A stretch of DNA of 64,000 nucleotides. It comes from Limnohabitans sp. (GTDB lineage: Bacteria; Pseudomonadota; Gammaproteobacteria; Burkholderiales; Burkholderiaceae_C). Below are positions 19,015 to 26,747 of the stretch, piece by piece; the stretch's first letter is position 1, and the number at the start of each line of letters is the position of its first letter. Position numbers and translations under genes: made by a program. Below the pieces are notes generated by a model. That model saw only the letters and a program-made list of their open reading frames with translations. It was not told the origin of the DNA and searched no databases. The DNA is taken from assembly GCF_017848645.1 (NCBI RefSeq), contig NZ_JAFEIF010000036.1, positions 1 through 64,000 of the forward strand, written 5' to 3'.

Positions 19015-19030
19015 TGCAAAAGCCGTGCCA
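19015..19030 (-). promoter_or_regulatory. Candidate sigma54 (RpoN) promoter of the flgB operon
   Basis: Minus strand TGGCACG-GCTT-TTGCA, exact match to TGGCACG-N4-TTGCW, about 90 bp upstream of flgB. Confidence 0.78.
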
Positions 19031-19068
19031 AGTCAATTTGTGGTCTTTGGAATTAGACCGATTTGCCC

Positions 19069-19130
19069 TTGCCGCTCAGAGCGGCAATTTGCCGTCAGCG
19101 GCAATGGCTGGCGGCCAGCCATTGCCGCTG
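19069..19130. repeat. Cluster of inverted repeats between the lytic-transglycosylase-like gene and flgB
   Basis: TTGCCGCT-CAG-AGCGGCAA (19069-19087), TTGCCG-TCAG-CGGCAA (19089-19104), and perfect 17-bp arms CAGCGGCAATGGCTGGC-G-GCCAGCCATTGCCGCTG (19096-19130). Confidence 0.85.
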
Positions 19131-19131
19131 C

Positions 19132-20283
19132 TCAGCGCAGCGCGTTGGGCGCGGCGGTTGGCAAGGCCGCAGGAAGCGTGCTGGCCACTTCGTCGTACAG
19201 GCGGGTCATGCCCCCCTTGCCCAATGCGCCGAGCACAGGGGCGGCTGCGTTACGGGCGGCTTGGGGCAGCAGGGCATTGGTCAAGGTGTGCAGTCCCGCC
19301 AAAATGGAATTGCGCGTGATGGGGCCTCGTGTGTCTTGCCCCACATGCAGATAGCGCGCCTGTGGCCCGGCAATGGGCAAGGGTGCATCGGGCCGTGTTT
19401 CTTGCCGCGCTGCCGGGGTCAGCACCGTCAGGTACAAATCGTCCAGACCGATGGGGGGGCCTTTGACGCGCAGACCGGCTTGAGAGAAATAGCGGTCCAC
19501 CAGGTCCAGTTGCTGCAGCAAGCCCATGCCCAAAATCGCGCGCGGGTTGTCTTTGAAGCCCACTGCGGCGGCCCCCCGGTTGGGGCCATTGCAAAACTGG
19601 ATGATGCCGTGGCAGTTGCCGTTGCTGGCCTGGGGGTTCATGCCGCCGCTCTCCATCAGGCTCAGGCGGGCAAAGTCATCGGGCTGAAAGTTGTAGCGAT
19701 CGGCCAGGGCCAGGACCCGGTCCTTGACAGCGCTCACCTCGGCGGCAGGCACAAAACCCTTGGCCACGGCCCGCTCCAGTGTTTTGTCCAGCACCGGGTG
19801 CTGGCCGGTGCTGGCCGAGTGGCTGGCCCAGGCGGCCGGACGGCTGGCCAACGCATTGGCCGTCAGGGGGGGCGGACTGGCCAGTTGCGCCACCGATTGG
19901 GCGCTGCGCGGACTCAAGTCCAGGGGCCCGGGCGTCTCGCTGCGGGCAAGAGCGGGCATCTGCAGGCTGGAGAAATCGATTTTTTGCCCCGTCAGGATCA
20001 GGTTCGGGTTGTCAATCTGGTTGCGTGCTGCCACCTGGTGCGCCAGGCGCATGGCCTGCTGCTCGGTGATGGGCTGCTGGTTTTGCCGGTAATGGGCCTT
20101 GACCAGACCGATCAAGGTGTCACCTTCCTGCGCTTGGACCCTGCCACTGCGCGGGGCCACATCGGCCAGCATCTGGCCAAAGGCCCCCGCGCGGCCTGTC
20201 GCAGGCGCCAGCGCCCCGCTGCCCGAAGGGGCAGGGGGGCTCAGCGCAGGCAGGCTGGGCAAAGGGGTCAACAGGTTGCTCAT
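19132..20283 (-). CDS. LysM-like and lytic transglycosylase (SLT)-like protein, probable flagellar peptidoglycan hydrolase
   Basis: LysM-like EGDTLIGLVKAHYR...NQIDNPNLILTGQKIDF; SLT-like ARLSLMESGGMNPQASNGNCHGIIQF; located between flgB and flgA. Confidence 0.75.
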   Translation of the reverse strand: MSNLLTPLPSLPALSPPAPSGSGALAPATGRAGAFGQMLADVAPRSGRVQAQEGDTLIGLVKAHYRQNQQPITEQQAMRLAHQVAARNQIDNPNLILTGQKIDFSSLQMPALARSETPGPLDLSPRSAQSVAQLASPPPLTANALASRPAAWASHSASTGQHPVLDKTLERAVAKGFVPAAEVSAVKDRVLALADRYNFQPDDFARLSLMESGGMNPQASNGNCHGIIQFCNGPNRGAAAVGFKDNPRAILGMGLLQQLDLVDRYFSQAGLRVKGPPIGLDDLYLTVLTPAARQETRPDAPLPIAGPQARYLHVGQDTRGPITRNSILAGLHTLTNALLPQAARNAAAPVLGALGKGGMTRLYDEVASTLPAALPTAAPNALR

Positions 20284-20308
20284 GTCGTTGGCAGGTAGTT
20301 CTGGGGGC

Positions 20309-20324
20309 TGGTCTCGTTTTTGCT
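20309..20324 (+). promoter_or_regulatory. Possible sigma54 promoter for flgA
   Basis: TGGTCTC-GTTT-TTGCT with GG-N10-GC spacing, immediately upstream of flgA. Confidence 0.4.
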
Positions 20325-20330
20325 TGGTAG

Positions 20331-21149
20331 ATGGAAATCATGAACACTGTCAAAACTTTCACACCTATGAAACCCTCCATGCAAATGCTGTGCCGACTTC
20401 TGGACCAGGTCACGATCCGTGGCCTCTGGCTCGGGGCGGTGTTCTGTTTGAGCAGTTGGACGGCCGTGGCGGCCATACCGGTCATATCGGCCACGCCTGC
20501 AGCAGCCCTGCAAAAAGCGGTGGTCGACTGGGTGGCGCAAACCCAATCGGTGGCGGCCGAATCGGTCGTGCTCGCCCCCATGGACCCACGCCTTCAGGTC
20601 AAGGCCTGCGCCAGCCCTCTGGCCATGGATTTGCCCTTTGCCAGCCCCGATACCATCCGCGTGCGCTGCGCCCAACCGACCTGGCAGTTGTATGTGCGAG
20701 TGTCCGTTGCTGGGCGTGTGGCGGCACCGTCCGGCCAGGCCAAGGCCGAATCGGCACCGGTTGAGAAACGCCAGGTGCTGGTGGCGGCTGTCCCTTTGCA
20801 GCGCGGCATGAGCTTGACCGAGGCTCATGTTCGGCTGGCCCCTGTCGATACATCGGGTATGCCCGCCAATGTTCTTGAGCAAGTTTCCCAAATTCTGCAC
20901 AGTGAGGTGGTGCGCGATGTCCGCCCCGATACCCCTTTGCGCAGTCAGGACATTCGGCCTACCGTGCTCGTCAAAAGGGGCCAGATGGTGCTGATGTCGA
21001 TCGGGCAAGCCCAGGGGTTTCAGATCTCGGCCCGGGTAGAAGCACAGCAAGACGGTCGCTACGGCGAGCAAATCAAGCTCAAAAACCGCGATTCCGGGCG
21101 TATGCTCACGGGTTTGGTCAAAGGTCCCAACCAGGTGCAAGGCCTTTAA
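20331..21149 (+). CDS. flgA: Flagellar P-ring assembly chaperone FlgA
   Basis: SAF-like region VLVAAVPLQRGMSLTEAHVRLAPVDT and PTVLVKRGQMVLMSIGQAQGFQISARVEAQQDGRYGEQIKLKNRDSGRMLTGLV; exact start uncertain. Confidence 0.93.
   Translation: MEIMNTVKTFTPMKPSMQMLCRLLDQVTIRGLWLGAVFCLSSWTAVAAIPVISATPAAALQKAVVDWVAQTQSVAAESVVLAPMDPRLQVKACASPLAMDLPFASPDTIRVRCAQPTWQLYVRVSVAGRVAAPSGQAKAESAPVEKRQVLVAAVPLQRGMSLTEAHVRLAPVDTSGMPANVLEQVSQILHSEVVRDVRPDTPLRSQDIRPTVLVKRGQMVLMSIGQAQGFQISARVEAQQDGRYGEQIKLKNRDSGRMLTGLVKGPNQVQGL
20380..20395 (-). promoter_or_regulatory. Candidate sigma54 promoter for the LysM/SLT gene, inside the 5' part of flgA
   Basis: Minus strand CGGCACA-GCAT-TTGCA with GG-N10-GC spacing, about 97 bp upstream of the 20283 start. 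Confidence 0.6.
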
Positions 21150-21192
21150 TTCGCCAGATCATGAAATTCATGAAAATAATCACCTGTTGGGC

Positions 21193-21219
21193 TCAAGTTC
21201 TAGAATCAGCTGTCGATTC
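21193..21219 (+). promoter_or_regulatory. Candidate sigma28 promoter for flgM
   Basis: TCAAGTTC-N11-GTCGATTC, about 55 bp upstream of the reassigned flgM start. Confidence 0.65.
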
Positions 21220-21273
21220 TGTATGCGAGCGAGGTCTCAGCTCATTGAACAGAGACCAGAAAAGAGAACCATC

Positions 21274-21576
21274 ATGACTGATCCCATCTCTAGTTTTCGC
21301 CGGGTTGCCCAAATGGACTCGTCCAATCGCCAAGTGTCTGCGAGGGCCCAGGAGCGGGCGTCTGACGCTGCGCCCGAAGGCCTCGCCAAGGTCTTGGCAC
21401 CCCAGACCGACGAAGTCAAACTGAGCGCCGTTGCGCAAAAAGCCATGCAAGAGCCAGAATTCGACCGGGCCAAAGTCGAGGCCATCAAACTCGCCATTCA
21501 GCAGGGTCAATACCCTCTGGATACGCGCCGCATCGCCGAAAATTTCCTGGCCATTGAAAAAATGATCAAGGAATGA
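21274..21576 (+). CDS. flgM: Anti-sigma28 factor FlgM
   Basis: MTDPISSFRR...DEVKLSAVAQKAMQEPEFDRAKVEAIKLAIQQGQYPLDTRRIAENFLAIEKMI. Confidence 0.95.
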   Translation: MTDPISSFRRVAQMDSSNRQVSARAQERASDAAPEGLAKVLAPQTDEVKLSAVAQKAMQEPEFDRAKVEAIKLAIQQGQYPLDTRRIAENFLAIEKMIKE

Positions 21577-21583
21577 ATCCGGT

Positions 21584-22021
21584 ATGAGCCCCAGCCCAAC
21601 ACTGCCTGAGCTGAGTCCTCCAAACGGCACGATGGACGCCTTGCTCGCCCATGCGCCGGCGGATACGGCACGCCTGGCCGAGTTGCTGGCGCTGGAGTTC
21701 GAGGTGTTGAAAGCCCGTAATATGGAGGGCTTTGAGGCTTTGCAGGAAGAAAGAATTCAAGTTTTGCAGCGCTTGTCCCAAGTCGCCCAATGGGCGGCAG
21801 GTCTGGAGTCGGTGCCCGTGCTGTGGCAAAACCTCCAAGCCGAACTGCTGCAGTGCAAACAAGACCATTTGCGCAATATCCAGCTGCTCCAGCGACAGTT
21901 GCAAGCGGTCAAAGGTGCTTTGCAAGCCCTTCAAGGCGAGTCGGCTGCCACGGTCGATCTTTATGACCGCCTCGGTCAAGTCTCACGTCGCCACAAATCC
22001 AGCCCTTTTCTGGATGCCTGA
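21584..22021 (+). CDS. flgN: Flagellar export chaperone FlgN family
   Basis: Helical, directly after flgM; LAELLALEFEVLKARNMEGFEALQEERIQVLQRL. Confidence 0.85.
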   Translation: MSPSPTLPELSPPNGTMDALLAHAPADTARLAELLALEFEVLKARNMEGFEALQEERIQVLQRLSQVAQWAAGLESVPVLWQNLQAELLQCKQDHLRNIQLLQRQLQAVKGALQALQGESAATVDLYDRLGQVSRRHKSSPFLDA

Positions 22022-22067
22022 TCTTCTGCCCCATCGGGTTTGAGTTGTTCCCAGACCTGGTTCGCAC

Positions 22068-23432
22068 TCACTTGGAAGCGCGACCGGCCGAAGGGGACCA
22101 AGGCGTGAAAGCCACGGCCGCAGCCGTCACCACGCCATACAGCAGCATGGCCAGCGCCACCAGCCCATAAAAATCGCCCGCTGTGCCCTGGTGTTGCGCC
22201 AGCCACCAGCCCGCACCCGCCACCAACACCAGCCGCACCGTGCCGGCCAGCACCGGGCCAATGACCTGGCCTGCACCTTGAGATGCGAAGTACAGCGTCA
22301 GGCCCAGGCCAAAGAAAGGGAAGGCCGGGCCGGCCGTCACCAGATATTGCCGCGCGTAGGCCAGCACCGCCTCGTCTTGCGTGAACAGGCGCGCCCACAG
22401 ATCCGGCGCCAGCGTGACCACCGCACCGATCACTGCCAAGTTCAGGGCCGACACGCCAGCGGCCACCCAGGCCACGCGCCGCGCCCGCGCCACCTGGCCG
22501 GCGCCCATGGCCATGCCCACCATGGGCACAGCGGCCACGCCAATGCCAAAAGCGATCGGGATCAGCAAAAACTCCAGCCGCTGGCCGATGCCGTACCCGG
22601 CCAGTGCTTCGGTGCCCAGTTGCGCCAGCAGGCCGGTAAAAATCAGGATCGCCAGCACCGACTGCACCGGCGACAAGCAGGCCACCGCCCCCACCCGCAG
22701 GATGTCGACGAACAAAGCGCGCTGCAGCACAAAGCCCTGCAGGTGCAGCGTCAAGCGCCCCTGGCTGCGGACCAGGTACCACAGGAAATACAATACGCCT
22801 GCCGCGGTGGCCAGGATGTGGCCCAGCGCTACCCCCACCATGCCCAGGGCCGGCACGGGCCCGGCCCCCAGCGACAGCGCACCGCCCAGCACAATTTGCA
22901 AACCGGCGGTGGCCACCAGTGCCAACGAGGGCGCGCGCATGTTGCCCGTGCCCCGCACGATGGAGGCCAGCGTGTTGAGCAGCCAGACCAGGACGGCCCC
23001 GGCAAACAGCACTTGGCCGTATTGCACCGCCTGCAGCTGCACCGCACCCCGCCCGCCCAGCAGCGCGTAAAAGTCAGGGCCCCAGAGCAAAAAGAGGGCG
23101 CTGTAAATCAGGCCCGCACCCAAGCCAATGAGCAAGGCGTGTTGCACCAGGCTGTGCGCACGCACCAGGTCCGAAGCGCCCAGGGCTCGGCTGATGGCCG
23201 CCGACACGCCCCCGCCCATGGCCCCGGCCGACATCATCTGGGTGAGCATGGCAAACGGGAACACCAGGGCCATGGCTGCCAGCGGTGTGGTGCCCATGCG
23301 GCCCACGTAATAGGTTTCGGCCACGCCCACCAGCACCGTCATCACCATGGCCAACACATTGGGTGCAGCCAGGCGCAGCAAGGTGGGCAAGATCGGGGCC
23401 GTGAGCAGCCTTTGCAAATCAGGTGTGCTCAT
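22068..23432 (-). CDS. MATE family multidrug/Na+ antiporter
   Basis: Polytopic membrane protein with MATE features (LRLAAPNVLAMVMTVLVGVAETYYVGRMGTTPLAAMALVFP). Confidence 0.9.
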   Translation of the reverse strand: MSTPDLQRLLTAPILPTLLRLAAPNVLAMVMTVLVGVAETYYVGRMGTTPLAAMALVFPFAMLTQMMSAGAMGGGVSAAISRALGASDLVRAHSLVQHALLIGLGAGLIYSALFLLWGPDFYALLGGRGAVQLQAVQYGQVLFAGAVLVWLLNTLASIVRGTGNMRAPSLALVATAGLQIVLGGALSLGAGPVPALGMVGVALGHILATAAGVLYFLWYLVRSQGRLTLHLQGFVLQRALFVDILRVGAVACLSPVQSVLAILIFTGLLAQLGTEALAGYGIGQRLEFLLIPIAFGIGVAAVPMVGMAMGAGQVARARRVAWVAAGVSALNLAVIGAVVTLAPDLWARLFTQDEAVLAYARQYLVTAGPAFPFFGLGLTLYFASQGAGQVIGPVLAGTVRLVLVAGAGWWLAQHQGTAGDFYGLVALAMLLYGVVTAAAVAFTPWSPSAGRASK

Positions 23433-23439
23433 GTTGTGT

Positions 23440-23787
23440 TCAATCCAGAGGGCTTGGCTGGACTGGGGCAGGCGCTTGCAAGAGCTGGTCCATGGGCCAC
23501 TGCAGCAGCTCGGCCAGGCGGCAGACCACCCAGCGCGCCTCGCCAGGCGTGACCACGGCGGGCGCGGTCAGCAGGCCGGCTTCGCATTGCGCCAGCACCA
23601 GCTCTTCGGTGATGCCGAGGGTGAACTGCATGTTGGCGGCTTTTTCCGTCAGCAGGTTGGCCAGGTCTTCGCACAGCTCGTAACGGGCGGCCAGATCCCG
23701 CTGGCCCAGCGTGGGCTTGATCTTGCCGGGCGGCACGTACAGGGCCATGAAGGAGGCGGGGATGTCGATCTGGAATTCTTGGGTCAT
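23440..23787 (-). CDS. Conserved hypothetical protein
   Basis: Intact ORF 8 bp upstream of the MATE gene, same strand; no recognised domain. Confidence 0.6.
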   Translation of the reverse strand: MTQEFQIDIPASFMALYVPPGKIKPTLGQRDLAARYELCEDLANLLTEKAANMQFTLGITEELVLAQCEAGLLTAPAVVTPGEARWVVCRLAELLQWPMDQLLQAPAPVQPSPLD

Positions 23788-23934
23788 GGTGTAGCAGGCG
23801 TTCTGGGTGTGAATTAACGCACAGACGCAGCGACCCTGTTTTTTTAAATTGGTGGCGACGCCGGTTTTTGGGTGCTTCTGTCGCGGTGGACGGAGCCGGG
23901 GCCGGCGCTTTGTCCCACTTTAAAAGGAATCTCT

Positions 23935-24411
23935 ATGCGAAACACCTTGTCTGCCTTGACCCTTGCTGTGCTGGCGCTGTCTGCGGGCCTTGCTTTGGCG
24001 CAAGACCCTGGTGGACCGAAAACCCGTGAACAGGTGCGCGCCGAGTTGATGGAGGCGATCCGCACGGGCGACATGCCTGCCAACGACGAGACCGGACGCA
24101 TGCTCAATGAGGTCAACCCGTCAGCCTACCCGCCCAAAGTGGTAGCACCTTGCAAGACGCGCGAGCAAGTGCGTGCCGAATTGGCCGAGGCGCGGCGCAC
24201 GGGCAATATCCCGTCCACGGACGAGAGTGGCTGCCTGCTCAACGAAATCAACCCGTCGGCTTACCCGCCCAAGCCCGTTGTGCCATGCAAAACCCGCGAG
24301 CAAGTGCGCGCCGAACTGGACGAGGCCAAGCGCACCGGCAACATGCCTGCCCCTGACGAAAGCGGCTGCATGCTCAGGGACATGTACCCGGATTTGTACC
24401 CCAAGAGATAA
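23935..24411 (+). CDS. Secreted protein with three tandem DUF4148-like 45-aa repeats
   Basis: Signal peptide MRNTLSALTLAVLALSAGLALA then KTREQVRAEL.EA.RTG..P..DE.G..LNE.NPSAYPPK three times. Confidence 0.85.
   Translation: MRNTLSALTLAVLALSAGLALAQDPGGPKTREQVRAELMEAIRTGDMPANDETGRMLNEVNPSAYPPKVVAPCKTREQVRAELAEARRTGNIPSTDESGCLLNEINPSAYPPKPVVPCKTREQVRAELDEAKRTGNMPAPDESGCMLRDMYPDLYPKR
24019..24411 (+). repeat. In-frame tandem repeat, 135-bp unit (2 full plus 1 truncated copy)
   Basis: Units start at 24019, 24154 and 24289, each encoding KTREQVRAEL. Confidence 0.88.
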
Positions 24412-24484
24412 ATCCAGCATCCAGCACGCTGCCTCGTGAACGCCAGCTCATTGGAGGCAAGATAGCGTCGCAGCGTGCGCAGGC

Positions 24485-24823
24485 TCAGACTTTTTTGACA
24501 AATCCGCTTTTGAGTTGCATGGGACCGAAGCCATCGATTTTGCAATCGATGTCGTGGTCACCATCAATCAGCCGAATGTTTTTGACTTTGGTGCCCACTT
24601 TGACAACGGCCGACGAGCCCTTGATCTTCAAGTCCTTGACCAAGGTGACTGTGTCGCCGTCTTGCAGTGCATTGCCGTTGGCGTCTTTCCAGACTTTGAC
24701 TCCTTCGGTGGGGGCGGTTTCGGCCGGGTTCCATTCATGGCCACAGCTGGGGCAAATCAGCAAATCACCATCGAGGTAGGTGTATTCGTCGTGGCATTGG
24801 GGGCAAGGGGGGAGGGTGCTCAT
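24485..24823 (-). CDS. PhnA/YjdM-type zinc-ribbon protein
   Basis: [53 protein letters not shown]. Confidence 0.93.
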   Translation of the reverse strand: MSTLPPCPQCHDEYTYLDGDLLICPSCGHEWNPAETAPTEGVKVWKDANGNALQDGDTVTLVKDLKIKGSSAVVKVGTKVKNIRLIDGDHDIDCKIDGFGPMQLKSGFVKKV

Positions 24824-24918
24824 GGGGTGTCTGCGGCTTCAAAGCTCGCCATTGTCGTCTTTTCAAAGCGGCGTTCAAACACGACCGGGCGGCGCATTCT
24901 GGCCCTGACGCGCAGGGC

Positions 24919-26298
24919 TCAAACCAGCAGCTGCCACACCAGCCCCAGCGCCGTGCACAGGCCCAGCAGTTTGAACACGCTCAGCTTTTTGCGAATCAAC
25001 AGCCAAGTGGCCAGTACAGTCAGCGCGATGGCGCCCAAGTCGGGCAGCATGTGCCAGCCCCCGGGCAACCAGGTCTGGCGTGCAAACACGCCCGCCAGGT
25101 GCACGATCACGCCGATCACGGCCGCCATGATGCCTTGCAGCGGTCCAGTCAGCGAGGGCATGTGGCGTGTCGACTCGACCAGGGGGCCGCCCGCCAAAAT
25201 GAATACAAAGGACGGCAGGAAGGTGAACCACGTCACCACGCAGGCCGCCACAATGCCGCCCAGCACAGGGTGACCGAACAAGGCCTGGCTGTGCCCACCC
25301 AAAAAGCCCACAAAGGCGACCACCATGATCAGCGGCCCAGGCGTGCTCTCGCCCAAGGCCAGGCCATCCATCATTTGGGCCGCGCTCAGCCAGCCGTACT
25401 GCACCACCGCCGCTTGTGTCACAAAGGGCAGCACCGCGTAAGCGCCACCAAAGGTGAGCAAGGCCGCTTGCGTGAAAAACCCACCCATGTGCGTGAGCGT
25501 GTGGCCCAGCCCGAACGCCAGCGCGATCAGGCCCAGGCTCAGCGCCCACAAGCCCACCCCCAAGGCCAAGGCACGCACCAGGCGTGGGTGGCTGTAGTGC
25601 GTGTGCGCGGGGGCGGGCGTGTCGTCGTCCAGCCAGGCGGTCGGGTGAGGTGTGGTTGGCGCTGCGCCTTGGTCAGGCGCTGGGACAGAGGTTTCGTGTG
25701 TCGGTGTGGTCCCTGTGGCCTGGCGCGACATGTGATAACCCGTGGCCGCTGCCAATCCAATGATCAAGGCGAAGGGCAGACCCCAGAGCATGCCGAGCAA
25801 GGAAAAAATGGCCAGCGCCCACAACCAGCGGGCCTTCAGGGTGCGCAGGGCCAGGCGGTGCGCCGCTTGCAGCACCAGCGCGGTCACGGCGGGCTTAAGG
25901 CCCCAGAGCAGAGCTTGGCCCCAAGGGTGCTGGCCCCAGGCGGTGTAGGCCCAGCTCAGCACCATCAGCAGCACCAATGAGGGCAGCACAAACAAGGCTC
26001 CTGCTGCGATGCCGCCGCGGGTGCCGTGCATCAGCCAGCCGGTGTAAGTGGCCAGTTGCTGCGCCTCGGGGCCGGGCAGCAGCATGCAGTAGTGCAGTGC
26101 ATGCAGGTAGCGTTTTTCCGAGATCCAGCGGCGGCGCACCACCAGCTCTTCGTGCATCAGCGCGATTTGTCCGGCCGGGCCGCCAAAACTGATGCAGCCC
26201 AACCAGAACCAGAACTTCAGGGCTTCACGCCAGGTGGGCTGGGCACCGCCGCTGTCCTCAGGCGGAGCGTGCGGGGTGCCGCTCATGGCGCACCCCAA
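24919..26298 (-). CDS. chrA: Chromate efflux transporter, ChrA family (start may be 26286)
   Basis: FWLGCISFGGPAGQIALMHEELVVRRRWISEKRYLHALHYCMLLPGPEAQQLATYTGWLMHG. Confidence 0.94.
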   Translation of the reverse strand: MGCAMSGTPHAPPEDSGGAQPTWREALKFWFWLGCISFGGPAGQIALMHEELVVRRRWISEKRYLHALHYCMLLPGPEAQQLATYTGWLMHGTRGGIAAGALFVLPSLVLLMVLSWAYTAWGQHPWGQALLWGLKPAVTALVLQAAHRLALRTLKARWLWALAIFSLLGMLWGLPFALIIGLAAATGYHMSRQATGTTPTHETSVPAPDQGAAPTTPHPTAWLDDDTPAPAHTHYSHPRLVRALALGVGLWALSLGLIALAFGLGHTLTHMGGFFTQAALLTFGGAYAVLPFVTQAAVVQYGWLSAAQMMDGLALGESTPGPLIMVVAFVGFLGGHSQALFGHPVLGGIVAACVVTWFTFLPSFVFILAGGPLVESTRHMPSLTGPLQGIMAAVIGVIVHLAGVFARQTWLPGGWHMLPDLGAIALTVLATWLLIRKKLSVFKLLGLCTALGLVWQLLV

Positions 26299-26672
26299 CG
26301 TTCGCGAAAGGCCTGTGCAAAGCCGTGTGTGCCGCTCAGGCTCAAACTCAGCGCCATGGGGTGTGTCAAAAGCTGCGACAGCTCGGCCGCGTCCAAGTGA
26401 ATTTGGCCCTGTTGCGCATCGAACACCAGACGGACATCTTGAGCGGCTTGGCTGCCAGGGTGACGCGTGGCTTGCAGGTCAAAGTCCCAATGTGCGCCGT
26501 CCTCCAGCGGGCCGGGGCCTTGTGCATCGAAGCCATGGGCCCAGGCCAGCACCTGTGCCACCTCGTGCAGCAAGGCGCTGTTGTGGCGCGGCTGCGGTTG
26601 CGCCAGCGCGTCCCAGCACACCACACCCTCGGTGTCTTCACTGCAGTCAAAGTCCAGCAATTGCAAATCCAT
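26283..26672 (-). CDS. Conserved hypothetical protein
   Basis: Intact ORF MDLQLLDFDCSEDTEGVVCWDAL directly upstream of chrA, same strand. Confidence 0.6.
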   Translation of the reverse strand: MDLQLLDFDCSEDTEGVVCWDALAQPQPRHNSALLHEVAQVLAWAHGFDAQGPGPLEDGAHWDFDLQATRHPGSQAAQDVRLVFDAQQGQIHLDAAELSQLLTHPMALSLSLSGTHGFAQAFRERWGAP

Positions 26673-26747
26673 CGGCCATGTCCTTTCCGGCGTTGTCTTT
26701 CCAGCTGCCCGATTGTCGCTGCCACAGGCGCTGATTTGGCAGATGGC

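Noticed and set aside
22191-23552. 453-aa plus-strand ORF opposite the MATE gene
   Set aside because: Shadow ORF; RHQHQ-type composition, no plausible fold.
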